Positions 13,611-19,793 of a stretch of 19,793 nucleotides of DNA are shown piece after piece. The notes beneath the pieces are model-generated. The model did no database searches. It saw nothing but the letters and a program-made list of their open reading frames with translations, and was not told where the DNA came from. Source of the stretch: an uncultured Bacillota bacterium (lineage in GTDB: Bacteria > Bacillota > Clostridia > Peptostreptococcales > Anaerovoracaceae). Position numbers and translations under genes: made by a program. Location of the stretch: the NCBI GenBank assembly GCA_946631075.1, contig CAMOZS010000009.1, positions 1 through 19,793 on the forward strand, read 5' to 3'. Within the stretch, counting starts at the first letter, position 1. Each line of letters starts with the position of its first letter.

Positions 13611-15041
13611 TCATTCTCCCTTCGTAAGGTTTTCATACATATCGACATAGTCCTGAGAAGCGATCTTCCATCCGAAGTTCAGCTTCATATCGTACAGGAC
13701 CAGCTTATCCCAGTCTTCCCGGTCGGCGAACAGGTCCGCGGCAGCGTTTACGGCAGCCTCCAGCCCCTCTGGTGTGTATTCGCTGAACACGAATCCATTT
13801 CCCTTGCCCAGCCGGCAGTCCTGGATGGAATCGGCCAGGCCTCCGGTCTGACGGACAATGGGAACGGTGCCGTAGCGGCAGGAGATCATCTGAGCCAGTC
13901 CGCAGGCTTCGATCCTGGACGGCATCAGGAAGAGATCCGCTCCCGCGTAGACCCGGCGGGATTTGGCCGGATCGAACTCGATCATGCAGCAGCATCTGTC
14001 CGGATGCCTCTGCTGCAGTCCCCGGAAGAAGGCTTCGTATTCTCCGTCTCCGGTGCCCAGCAGCACGAACTGGACTTTATCCTCGTCCAGGATCCGGTCG
14101 ATGGATCCGGTGACCAGATCCATGCCCTTGGCCTCGACCATGCGGGTGATCATGGCCATCACCGGAACGTCGTCCCTGACCGGCAGTCTCAGCTCTTCCT
14201 GCAGGGCCCGGCGGCACTCCTTCTTGCCCGCCGGTCTGCGGAAGGAATAGGTACTGGCGATCGCCTTGTCCCTGGTCGGATTGTAGCTGTCGTTATCGAT
14301 CCCGTTCAGGATCCCTCTCAGCTTGTATTCGTTCTTGCGGATGATGGGGTCCATCCCGAAGGCGACGGCCGGGTCAGAAAGTTCCCGGGCGTAGGTCGGG
14401 CTGACCGTGCTGACGATATCAGCGCACTCGATAGCTCCCTTCATCAGGTTGACGTCATCATCGTATTCCACCAGATGGTATTCCTCCTCCGGAAGGTCGA
14501 TGATATCACCCAGCACGTCCTTGCCGTACTGGCCCTGATACTGGATATTGTGGATGGTGAAAATGGTCTTGGTGAAAGTCCTGCGGTAGACCGCGAACTG
14601 ATAGACCGGCACCATGGCGCACTGCCAGTCGTTGGCGTGGATGATGTCCGGAACGAAATCGATGATATTCAGCGCCTCGAACACCGCCTTGGAAAAATAG
14701 ACGTAGCGCTCGCAGTCGTCATAGAACCCGTAAAGACGGTCTCTCTTGAAATAGTATTCATTGTCGATGAAGTAGTAGGTCACTCCTTCCAGCTCCATGG
14801 TCAGTACGCCCAGGTACTGTTCCCGCCATCCCAGGCGGACCGAGCCGGTGCCGACCAGCTCCATCTGCTCACGGTAATTTTCTGCGATCGTCCCGTACAG
14901 GGGCAGAATGACCCGGCAGTCGATGTCCTTTTGCTTTCTGGCGTTAAGGGCTTTCGGCAGGGCAGTAGCAACTTCTCCCAGGCCTCCTGTATGTACAAAG
15001 GGGACAGCTTCCGATGTAACGAACAGAATGTTTTTCATCAT
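13611..15041 (-). CDS. glgA: Glycogen synthase (GT5), ADP-glucose type
   Basis: This enzyme extends alpha-1,4-glucan chains from ADP-glucose. The 476 residues, a normal length, show the N-terminal Rossmann domain starting ILFVTSEAVPFVHTGGLGEVATALPKAL (split, residues 5-32), HANDWQCAM, and the C-terminal nucleotide-binding domain with MITRMVEAKGMDL and PSRIEACGLAQMISCRYGTVPIVRQTGGLADS. The Arg, Lys and Glu of the active site are present. The N-terminal KxGGL lysine is replaced by His (HTGGL). GGAGG lies 8 nt before the ATG; a second ATG follows directly. It is transcribed away from glgB. Confidence 0.95.
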   Translation of the reverse strand: MMKNILFVTSEAVPFVHTGGLGEVATALPKALNARKQKDIDCRVILPLYGTIAENYREQMELVGTGSVRLGWREQYLGVLTMELEGVTYYFIDNEYYFKRDRLYGFYDDCERYVYFSKAVFEALNIIDFVPDIIHANDWQCAMVPVYQFAVYRRTFTKTIFTIHNIQYQGQYGKDVLGDIIDLPEEEYHLVEYDDDVNLMKGAIECADIVSTVSPTYARELSDPAVAFGMDPIIRKNEYKLRGILNGIDNDSYNPTRDKAIASTYSFRRPAGKKECRRALQEELRLPVRDDVPVMAMITRMVEAKGMDLVTGSIDRILDEDKVQFVLLGTGDGEYEAFFRGLQQRHPDRCCCMIEFDPAKSRRVYAGADLFLMPSRIEACGLAQMISCRYGTVPIVRQTGGLADSIQDCRLGKGNGFVFSEYTPEGLEAAVNAAADLFADREDWDKLVLYDMKLNFGWKIASQDYVDMYENLTKGE

Positions 15042-15069
15042 TGCGGTTTCCTCCTTGTTTTTGTATAAT
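15041..15069 (+). promoter_or_regulatory. Predicted glgB promoter
   Basis: TTGCGG (15041-15046) and a perfect TATAAT (15064-15069) are 17 nt apart. The start of transcription would fall near 15076. This is downstream of the first in-frame glgB ATG at 15072, which is one reason to place the glgB start at 15129. The -35 box matches consensus at only three positions. Confidence 0.55.
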
Positions 15070-15090
15070 AAATGTACTTAACAAATGATG

Positions 15091-15119
15091 ATTATACCAC
15101 TTTCTTTGACAGTTGGCGA
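15091..15119 (-). promoter_or_regulatory. Predicted glgAP promoter with extended -10
   Basis: On the minus strand TATAAT (15091-15096) is preceded by TGG, giving an extended -10, and TCGCCA (15114-15119) sits 17 nt upstream as a four-of-six -35 box. Transcription would start near 15084, about 43 nt before the glgA ATG. It faces the predicted glgB promoter. Confidence 0.6.
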
Positions 15120-15128
15120 GAAAATATC

Positions 15129-17036
15129 ATGAACAGTTCAAAACACGACATTTCTTACGCGAAATATCTGTTCCACCAGGGCAAAGGCACCCGTTGTTAC
15201 CAGTTTCTGGGAGCCCGGCCTGCGGACGGCGGTGAGGGATTTCTCTTCCGTCTCTGGGCCCCCAATGCCGAAGCGGTCTCTGTGACCGGCGACTTCTGCG
15301 GCTGGGACGATTCGGAGTCTGTTCCTATGCAAAGGCTGGAGGACGACCCTGAGATCTGGGAAGGGATCTGCCCCACTGCTCTCGCCGGGCAGTGTTATAA
15401 ATACGTGATCACATGCCGGGGCGGGGAGGTCCTCCACAAGGCTGACCCCTACGGCTTCTCCACAGAGCTTCCCCGGGAGGACGTGATCCGGCAGATGGCA
15501 TCCCGTCTGGTGGATCTGGACGACTCCTTCGTCTGGGAGGATAAGGACTGGCTGCGGAAGCGGGGCCGGACCAACCCCTACACCTCACCGATGAACATCT
15601 ACGAAGTCCATCTGGGATCCTGGCGCCGTCATGAAGACGGCTCCTACTATTCGTACCGGGAAACGGCCGACAGCCTGATCCCCTACGCCAAGGAGATGGG
15701 CTACACTCATCTGGAGCTCCTTCCCGTCCAGGAATATCCCTTCGACGGATCCTGGGGCTATCAGAGCACCGGATATTTCGCCGTGACCAGCCGTTACGGC
15801 GATCCGGCAGACTTCAAATATTTTGTGAACAAGGCTCATCAGGCCGGGCTGGGAGTCCTCCTGGACTGGGTCCCCGCCCATTTCCCCAAGGACGCCTTCG
15901 GTCTGATCCGTTTCGACGGAGACTTTCTCTATGAGGATCCGGATCCTCTGCGCCGGGAGCACAAAGGCTGGGGCACCTGCGCCTTTGATTTCGGAAGAAG
16001 CGAAGTCCGAAGTTTCCTTCTCTCCAGCGCCGCCTTCTTCTGCGAAGTCTACCACGCGGACGGACTGCGGGTCGACGCCGTATCCGCCATGCTCTATCTG
16101 GATTACGGCAGGGAAGAAGGAGAATGGAGGCCGAACAAAAACGGCGGCCGGGAGAATCTGGAGGCCGTCAGCTTCCTTCAGGAGCTGAACAAGTCGGTCC
16201 TTACTGAATTCCCCGGGGTCCTGACCTTCGCCGAAGAGTCGACGGCATGGCCCATGATCACCATGCCCCCGGACAGCGGCGGACTGGGCTTCAATTTCAA
16301 ATGGAATATGGGCTGGATGAACGACAGTCTGGAATATTTCCAGACCGATCCCCTCTTCCGAAGAGGCGTCCATCACAAGCTCACCTTCTCCATCACCTAC
16401 GCCTGGAGCGAGAACTTCATCCTGCCCATCTCCCACGATGAGGTGGTCCACGGCAAGCGGTCCCTGCTGGACAAGATGCCGGGAGAATACGACCAGAAAT
16501 TCGCAGGTCTTCGGGCCTTTTACGCTTACATGATGACCCATCCGGGCAAGAAGCTCCTGTTCATGGGCTGTGAGTTCGGACAGTTCATCGAATGGAACGA
16601 GAAACAGGGGCTGGACTGGCTCCTGCTGGACTATGACCAGCACCGTCGGCTGCAGGGATTCGTCCGGGAGCTCAACCAGCTCTATCTGGACACTCCGGCC
16701 CTCTGGTCCCAGGACAATACATGGGACGGCTTCAGCTGGATCGACGCCGACGATATGGACCGCAATGTCTATACCTATCTGCGGACCGGATCGGACGGAC
16801 AGACCAGCCTTTGCATACTGAACCTGTCCGGCCAGGAATGGAGAAACTTCCGCGTGGGCGTACCGGAAGCGGAATACTATGAGCGGCTGCTGGATACGGA
16901 TATGCAGCGCTTCGGCGGAAGCGGCCGGCGCCGCAGGAAAAAATACAAAGTCTACCACGGACAATGCCACGGGCAGGATCAGCACCTGAGGCTGAACCTT
17001 CCCCCGCTGTCCGCGATCATACTCGAAAGGAGATAG
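15129..17036 (+). CDS. glgB: 1,4-alpha-glucan branching enzyme (GH13)
   Basis: It transfers alpha-1,4-glucan segments to make alpha-1,6 branches in glycogen. The 635 residues comprise an N-terminal CBM48 domain (FLFRLWAPNAEAVSVTGDF, GWDD), then a GH13 barrel with NIYEVHLGSWRR, the nucleophile Asp in GLRVDAVSAMLY (near 314), the acid/base Glu in TFAEEST (near 367) and HDEVVHGKRSL (near 436). A C-terminal beta domain ends in LPPLSAIILERR. All catalytic residues are present. The open frame extends to 15072, but that ATG lacks a ribosome binding site and precedes the predicted transcription start. The ATG at 15129 has GGCGAG upstream. glgC follows after 7 nt. Confidence 0.95.
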   Translation: MNSSKHDISYAKYLFHQGKGTRCYQFLGARPADGGEGFLFRLWAPNAEAVSVTGDFCGWDDSESVPMQRLEDDPEIWEGICPTALAGQCYKYVITCRGGEVLHKADPYGFSTELPREDVIRQMASRLVDLDDSFVWEDKDWLRKRGRTNPYTSPMNIYEVHLGSWRRHEDGSYYSYRETADSLIPYAKEMGYTHLELLPVQEYPFDGSWGYQSTGYFAVTSRYGDPADFKYFVNKAHQAGLGVLLDWVPAHFPKDAFGLIRFDGDFLYEDPDPLRREHKGWGTCAFDFGRSEVRSFLLSSAAFFCEVYHADGLRVDAVSAMLYLDYGREEGEWRPNKNGGRENLEAVSFLQELNKSVLTEFPGVLTFAEESTAWPMITMPPDSGGLGFNFKWNMGWMNDSLEYFQTDPLFRRGVHHKLTFSITYAWSENFILPISHDEVVHGKRSLLDKMPGEYDQKFAGLRAFYAYMMTHPGKKLLFMGCEFGQFIEWNEKQGLDWLLLDYDQHRRLQGFVRELNQLYLDTPALWSQDNTWDGFSWIDADDMDRNVYTYLRTGSDGQTSLCILNLSGQEWRNFRVGVPEAEYYERLLDTDMQRFGGSGRRRRKKYKVYHGQCHGQDQHLRLNLPPLSAIILERR

Positions 17037-17043
17037 GTGTCAC

Positions 17044-18273
17044 ATGAGTGAGAGAAAGCAAATCGTAGCCATGCTTCTGGCCGGTGGTCAGGGCAGCCGG
17101 CTGGTCCCTCTGACGAAGACGACCGCTAAACCCGCGGTCCCCTTCGGCGGTAAATACCGGATCATCGACTTCCCCCTGTCCAATTGCATCAATTCCGACA
17201 TTGATACCGTCGGTGTACTGACGCAGTACCAGCCTTTGGAGCTGAACGACTACCTGGGCAGGGGCGAGCCCTGGGACATGAATCTGAAATTCGGCGGAAT
17301 GCATGTCCTGCCCCCCTATGAAGGAGAGAAGGGCGCAGAGTGGTTCCTGGGAACCGCTAACGCGATCTATCAGAACCTGCGTTTCATCCGGCGCTACAAC
17401 CCGAAATATGTTCTGATCCTTTCCGGAGACCATATCTATAAGATGGACTACCGGATCATGCTGGAGGAACATATCCGAAACGAGGCTGACTGTACGATCT
17501 CTGTCATCGACGTCCCCTTGGAGGAGGCCAGCCGGTTCGGTATCATGACCACCGACAGCACCGGCAGGATCACCGAATTCCAGGAGAAGCCGGCCAAGCC
17601 CAACAGCACCCTGGCCAGCATGGGAGTCTATATTTTCAGCACAGATAAGCTGATCCAGTATCTGAACGAAGACGAGCTGGATCCCCATTCCGACAGCGAC
17701 TTCGGCAAGAACGTCATCCCCAGGATGCTCAAGGCCGGAGAGCGGATGTTCGCCTATCTGTACGGCGGCTACTGGAAGGATGTGGGGACCCTGTCTTCCT
17801 TCTGGGCGGCCAATATGGATGCTCTGGGCGATGTTCCGGAGCTCTTCCTGAATGATCCTGCCTGGAAGATCTATTACCGTCACGGTTTCACCCATCCGGA
17901 ATTCATGGGCGAGGACGCCTGTGTGTCCAATTCCATCATCGGTGACGGAGGTTCCCTGCTGGGCACCGTCAAGGATTCGGTCATCTTCAGTGACGTTGCG
18001 GTCAGGAAGGATGTAGAGATCGGGGACAGTGTCGTCATGGCCCAGACCGATGTTGGCGAGGGCGCCCGTGTCGACCACGCCATCATAGCGGAGAATGTTT
18101 CCATCGGGGAAGGCTCCAGGATCGGCGGGCCGCTGGAGGACGAAAGCGAGCTGACGGTCATCGGGCCCAACATCTGTATCCCGGCGGGCTGCGTGATCGA
18201 GCCCGGCCGGATCATCGCGTCTGCCGCGGATCTGGAACCCCTGAATACCGCCAAGCAGAAAGGAGGCAAATAA
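17044..18273 (+). CDS. glgC: Glucose-1-phosphate adenylyltransferase, catalytic subunit
   Basis: It makes ADP-glucose from glucose-1-phosphate and ATP, the committed step of glycogen synthesis. The 409 residues open with the nucleotide loop LLAGGQGSRLVPLT and KPAVPFGGKYRIIDFPLSNC, followed by the TQYQPLELN block, GTANAIYQN, LSGDHIYKMDY and FQEKPAKP, and end in a left-handed beta-helix of hexapeptide-like repeats (VSNSIIGDGGSL...). Conserved catalytic residues look intact. GGAGATAGG precedes the ATG. glgD begins 1 nt after the stop, consistent with a heteromeric GlgC/GlgD enzyme. Confidence 0.96.
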   Translation: MSERKQIVAMLLAGGQGSRLVPLTKTTAKPAVPFGGKYRIIDFPLSNCINSDIDTVGVLTQYQPLELNDYLGRGEPWDMNLKFGGMHVLPPYEGEKGAEWFLGTANAIYQNLRFIRRYNPKYVLILSGDHIYKMDYRIMLEEHIRNEADCTISVIDVPLEEASRFGIMTTDSTGRITEFQEKPAKPNSTLASMGVYIFSTDKLIQYLNEDELDPHSDSDFGKNVIPRMLKAGERMFAYLYGGYWKDVGTLSSFWAANMDALGDVPELFLNDPAWKIYYRHGFTHPEFMGEDACVSNSIIGDGGSLLGTVKDSVIFSDVAVRKDVEIGDSVVMAQTDVGEGARVDHAIIAENVSIGEGSRIGGPLEDESELTVIGPNICIPAGCVIEPGRIIASAADLEPLNTAKQKGGK

Positions 18274-18274
18274 T

Positions 18275-19393
18275 ATGGATGCTGCAGGAATCATTTTAGC
18301 GGATAACGCTGCGGGACTGTTAGAAGAACTGACTCAACACCGCACTCTGGCAGCCGTTCCTTTCGGCGCCAAATACCGGCAGATCGACTTCAGCCTCAGC
18401 AATCTGGTCAACGCCAACATCAGCAGCGTGGGCATCATCATGGGCCAGCAGTACGACAGCGTCATGCATCATGTGCAGTCCGGCGCTGAGTGGGACCTGG
18501 ACCGTAAGAACGGAGGCCTTCGCTATCTGCCGCCTCTGTCATCCGCCGGCAGTGTCCTGCCAAACGGATCAAGGCTGCAGACCCTTCGCAACAATGCTTT
18601 TTACATCCGTCAGCTGACGGAGAAATACATCGTTTTCTGCGGAACGGGCTACATCGGGAGCATCGACTTCGCGGCTCTGGTCCAGGATCACATCGATAAA
18701 AAGGCTGATGTCACCTGCCTCTTCTGCCGCAATGTGGTCAACATGACTCCGCTGTATCAGCGGATCGGTCTGGTGACGGCCAACGACGACCGGATCGTTT
18801 CCTTCGATCCGACCCAGGCCGAGGCCCTGATCAGCGAGATGACCATGAACACGGCAGTGATCGAGCGGGAAAAGCTGCTGGCTCTGCTGGATTCACTGAA
18901 CAACAATCCCCGCGGCCTGACTCCTCTGGAGCAGCTGCAGGAGATGATCAACATGAACAAGATCTACGCCCACTTCTCGGATGAAATGGTCATCTATCTG
19001 GAAGACCTTCCTTCTTATCTGAGCGCGAGTCTGGCCCTGCTGGACTACGATGTGCGGGCCCAGCTTTTCCACGCGCCGTCCGGTCCGGTCATCACCAAGA
19101 CCAAGGACAGCCCGGCTACCCGCTACGGCAAGAACGCCAAGGTGGTCAATTCCATGGTCGCCGACGGAGCGGTCATCGAGGGCGAGGTGCGCAACAGCAT
19201 CATCTTCCGCGGCGCCCGGATCAAGAAAAACGCTATTGTTGAAAACAGTGTGGTCATGCAGGACTCCACCGTTGGTGAGGGCGCCCGCCTGAACTACGCT
19301 GTGCTGGATAAGGAGGTCATCATCAACGATGGCAGGCTCCTGTCCGGTTACCTGACTCATCCCTTCCTCTGTTCCAAAGGGGATCGAATCTAG
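18275..19393 (+). CDS. glgD: GlgD, non-catalytic subunit of ADP-glucose pyrophosphorylase
   Basis: GlgD partners GlgC in Bacillota and alters its activity and regulation. The 372-residue protein follows the GlgC layout (FGAKYRQIDFSLSNLVNANI, SGAEWDLDR and a C-terminal beta-helix with VVNSMVADGAVIEGEVRNSII). The nucleotide loop reads ILADNAAGLLEELT in place of GGxGxRL, and the acidic catalytic site LSGDH reads FCGTGYI. This loss is known for GlgD and supports a regulatory role. AAAGGAGG lies 8 nt before the ATG, with only 1 nt between it and glgC. Confidence 0.95.
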   Translation: MDAAGIILADNAAGLLEELTQHRTLAAVPFGAKYRQIDFSLSNLVNANISSVGIIMGQQYDSVMHHVQSGAEWDLDRKNGGLRYLPPLSSAGSVLPNGSRLQTLRNNAFYIRQLTEKYIVFCGTGYIGSIDFAALVQDHIDKKADVTCLFCRNVVNMTPLYQRIGLVTANDDRIVSFDPTQAEALISEMTMNTAVIEREKLLALLDSLNNNPRGLTPLEQLQEMINMNKIYAHFSDEMVIYLEDLPSYLSASLALLDYDVRAQLFHAPSGPVITKTKDSPATRYGKNAKVVNSMVADGAVIEGEVRNSIIFRGARIKKNAIVENSVVMQDSTVGEGARLNYAVLDKEVIINDGRLLSGYLTHPFLCSKGDRI

Positions 19394-19413
19394 AGAGAAG
19401 TAATCAGACACCT

Positions 19414-19793
19414 ATGATCAAAGCTATTCACGATACTTCAAACTTGATGTTCCGGGATCCGACCGGCGCCTGCCGGGCCGGATCCCCGGTTTGTTTTACC
19501 CTGCTTTTGGAACGGGACGGCCAGGACGGCCGGGACGACCAGGGCAGCCATGACGGGCATGTCGGCCGGAGCAGCCATGACGGGCATGACGGCCGAGACG
19601 TCCGGGAAAGAGGCCGGGCAGTCGCCCTCCGTCTCCGCTTCGACAAGGACGGAACGGAACAGACCATTCCCATGAGCCTTGAGGCCGGCGCGCCCGGGAC
19701 GGACCGCTTCCAGGCCTGGACGGCCAGGGCGGACCTTCCTGCCAGGGGACTCTACTGGTACTGGTTCGAGTTCGCCGAAGGCGATCCGGCCTG
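19414..19793 (+). CDS. GH13 alpha-glucan hydrolase, N-terminal part (cut by window end)
   Basis: Only 126 residues are visible and the frame is open to the edge. The start IKAIHDTSNLMFRDPTGACRAGSPV and the later LPARGLYWYWFEFAEGDPA match the N-terminal beta domain of clostridial GH13 proteins (neopullulanase/amylase type), which precedes the catalytic barrel. Position 20 nt after glgD fits a role in glycogen or maltodextrin breakdown. Between these blocks lies a low-complexity Asp/Gly/His/Arg-rich insertion (about residues 34-70) coded by a DNA repeat. The ribosome binding site is weak and distant (GAGAGAAG). Family is fairly sure; exact substrate cannot be judged. Confidence 0.75.
   Translation, partial: MIKAIHDTSNLMFRDPTGACRAGSPVCFTLLLERDGQDGRDDQGSHDGHVGRSSHDGHDGRDVRERGRAVALRLRFDKDGTEQTIPMSLEAGAPGTDRFQAWTARADLPARGLYWYWFEFAEGDPA
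19544..19597 (+). repeat. In-frame 27-bp tandem repeat in the GH13 gene
   Basis: Two adjacent 27-bp units (19544-19570 and 19571-19597) are identical at 24 positions; both begin GCAGCCATGACGGGCAT. Each codes nine residues, SHDGHVGRS and SHDGHDGRD. Shorter GGACGGCC-type repeats precede them (about 19513-19540). The unit length is a multiple of three, so copy number changes would keep the frame. Confidence 0.85.

Noticed and set aside
15585..18294. Long minus-strand open frames (466 and 425 codons) opposite glgB and glgC
   Set aside because: Both lie wholly over well-identified plus-strand genes and lack any recognisable domain or ribosome binding site.
18275..19393. Loss of catalytic motifs in GlgD as a novelty
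   Set aside because: A non-catalytic GlgD next to GlgC is established in Bacillota, so it is expected here.

Overview
The window reads as G+C-rich chromosomal DNA of an anaerobic Bacillota, most likely of the Lachnospiraceae/Clostridia type. This is inferred from the two-subunit GlgC/GlgD ADP-glucose pyrophosphorylase, the Gram-positive glgP-glgA/glgB-glgC-glgD locus, clostridial-style type IV pilus genes with small pseudopilins, strong AGGAGG-like ribosome binding sites and sigma-A promoters. No rRNA, tRNA, CRISPR array, insertion sequence or phage gene is visible. Coding density is high: the longest gene-free stretch is about 217 bp (10926-11142).

Region 1 (1-3755, + strand). After the terminator of an unseen upstream gene comes a compact unit: aroB (3-dehydroquinate synthase), an EPSP-synthase homologue, a DUF4234 membrane protein and a YgjV-like membrane protein. 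AroB keeps its catalytic residues. The AroA-like protein keeps the EPSPS fold signature, but by eye it has lost almost every residue that binds shikimate-3-phosphate and PEP. This is the most unusual gene in the window.

Region 2 (3756-3871) is a convergent junction. It holds a minus-strand terminator, two tandem near-identical 20-bp palindromes, and a 12-bp tandem repeat that duplicates the stop codon of the diguanylate cyclase gene.

Region 3 (3872-10925, - strand) is a type IV pilus-type operon. In transcription order it holds a small zincin-like metallopeptidase, an orphan HPt domain, a transglutaminase-like lipoprotein, PilC/GspF, four small pilin-like or accessory membrane proteins, a PilT retraction-type ATPase and a membrane GGDEF protein. 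Near-consensus promoters lie in front of the metallopeptidase (TTGACA-17-TACAAT) and inside its 3' end in front of HPt (TTGTCA-17-TATAAT). No PilB assembly ATPase, prepilin peptidase or PilM/N/O is present. Ending the operon with a c-di-GMP synthase suggests second-messenger control of pilus function.

Region 4 (11143-19793) is the glycogen locus. glgP and glgA run leftwards; glgB, glgC, glgD and a partial GH13 alpha-glucan hydrolase run rightwards. The two arms meet at a short intergenic region whose two predicted promoters face each other across a dyad. GlgC/GlgD make ADP-glucose, GlgA polymerises it, GlgB branches the chain, and GlgP and the GH13 enzyme break it down. The GH13 gene runs off the window and carries an in-frame minisatellite near its start.

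Start codons were moved inward from the longest open frame for six genes, because ribosome binding sites, promoters or overlaps favour the shorter form; each entry gives the reason. All family assignments and residue comparisons were made by eye from sequence motifs, without alignment software.
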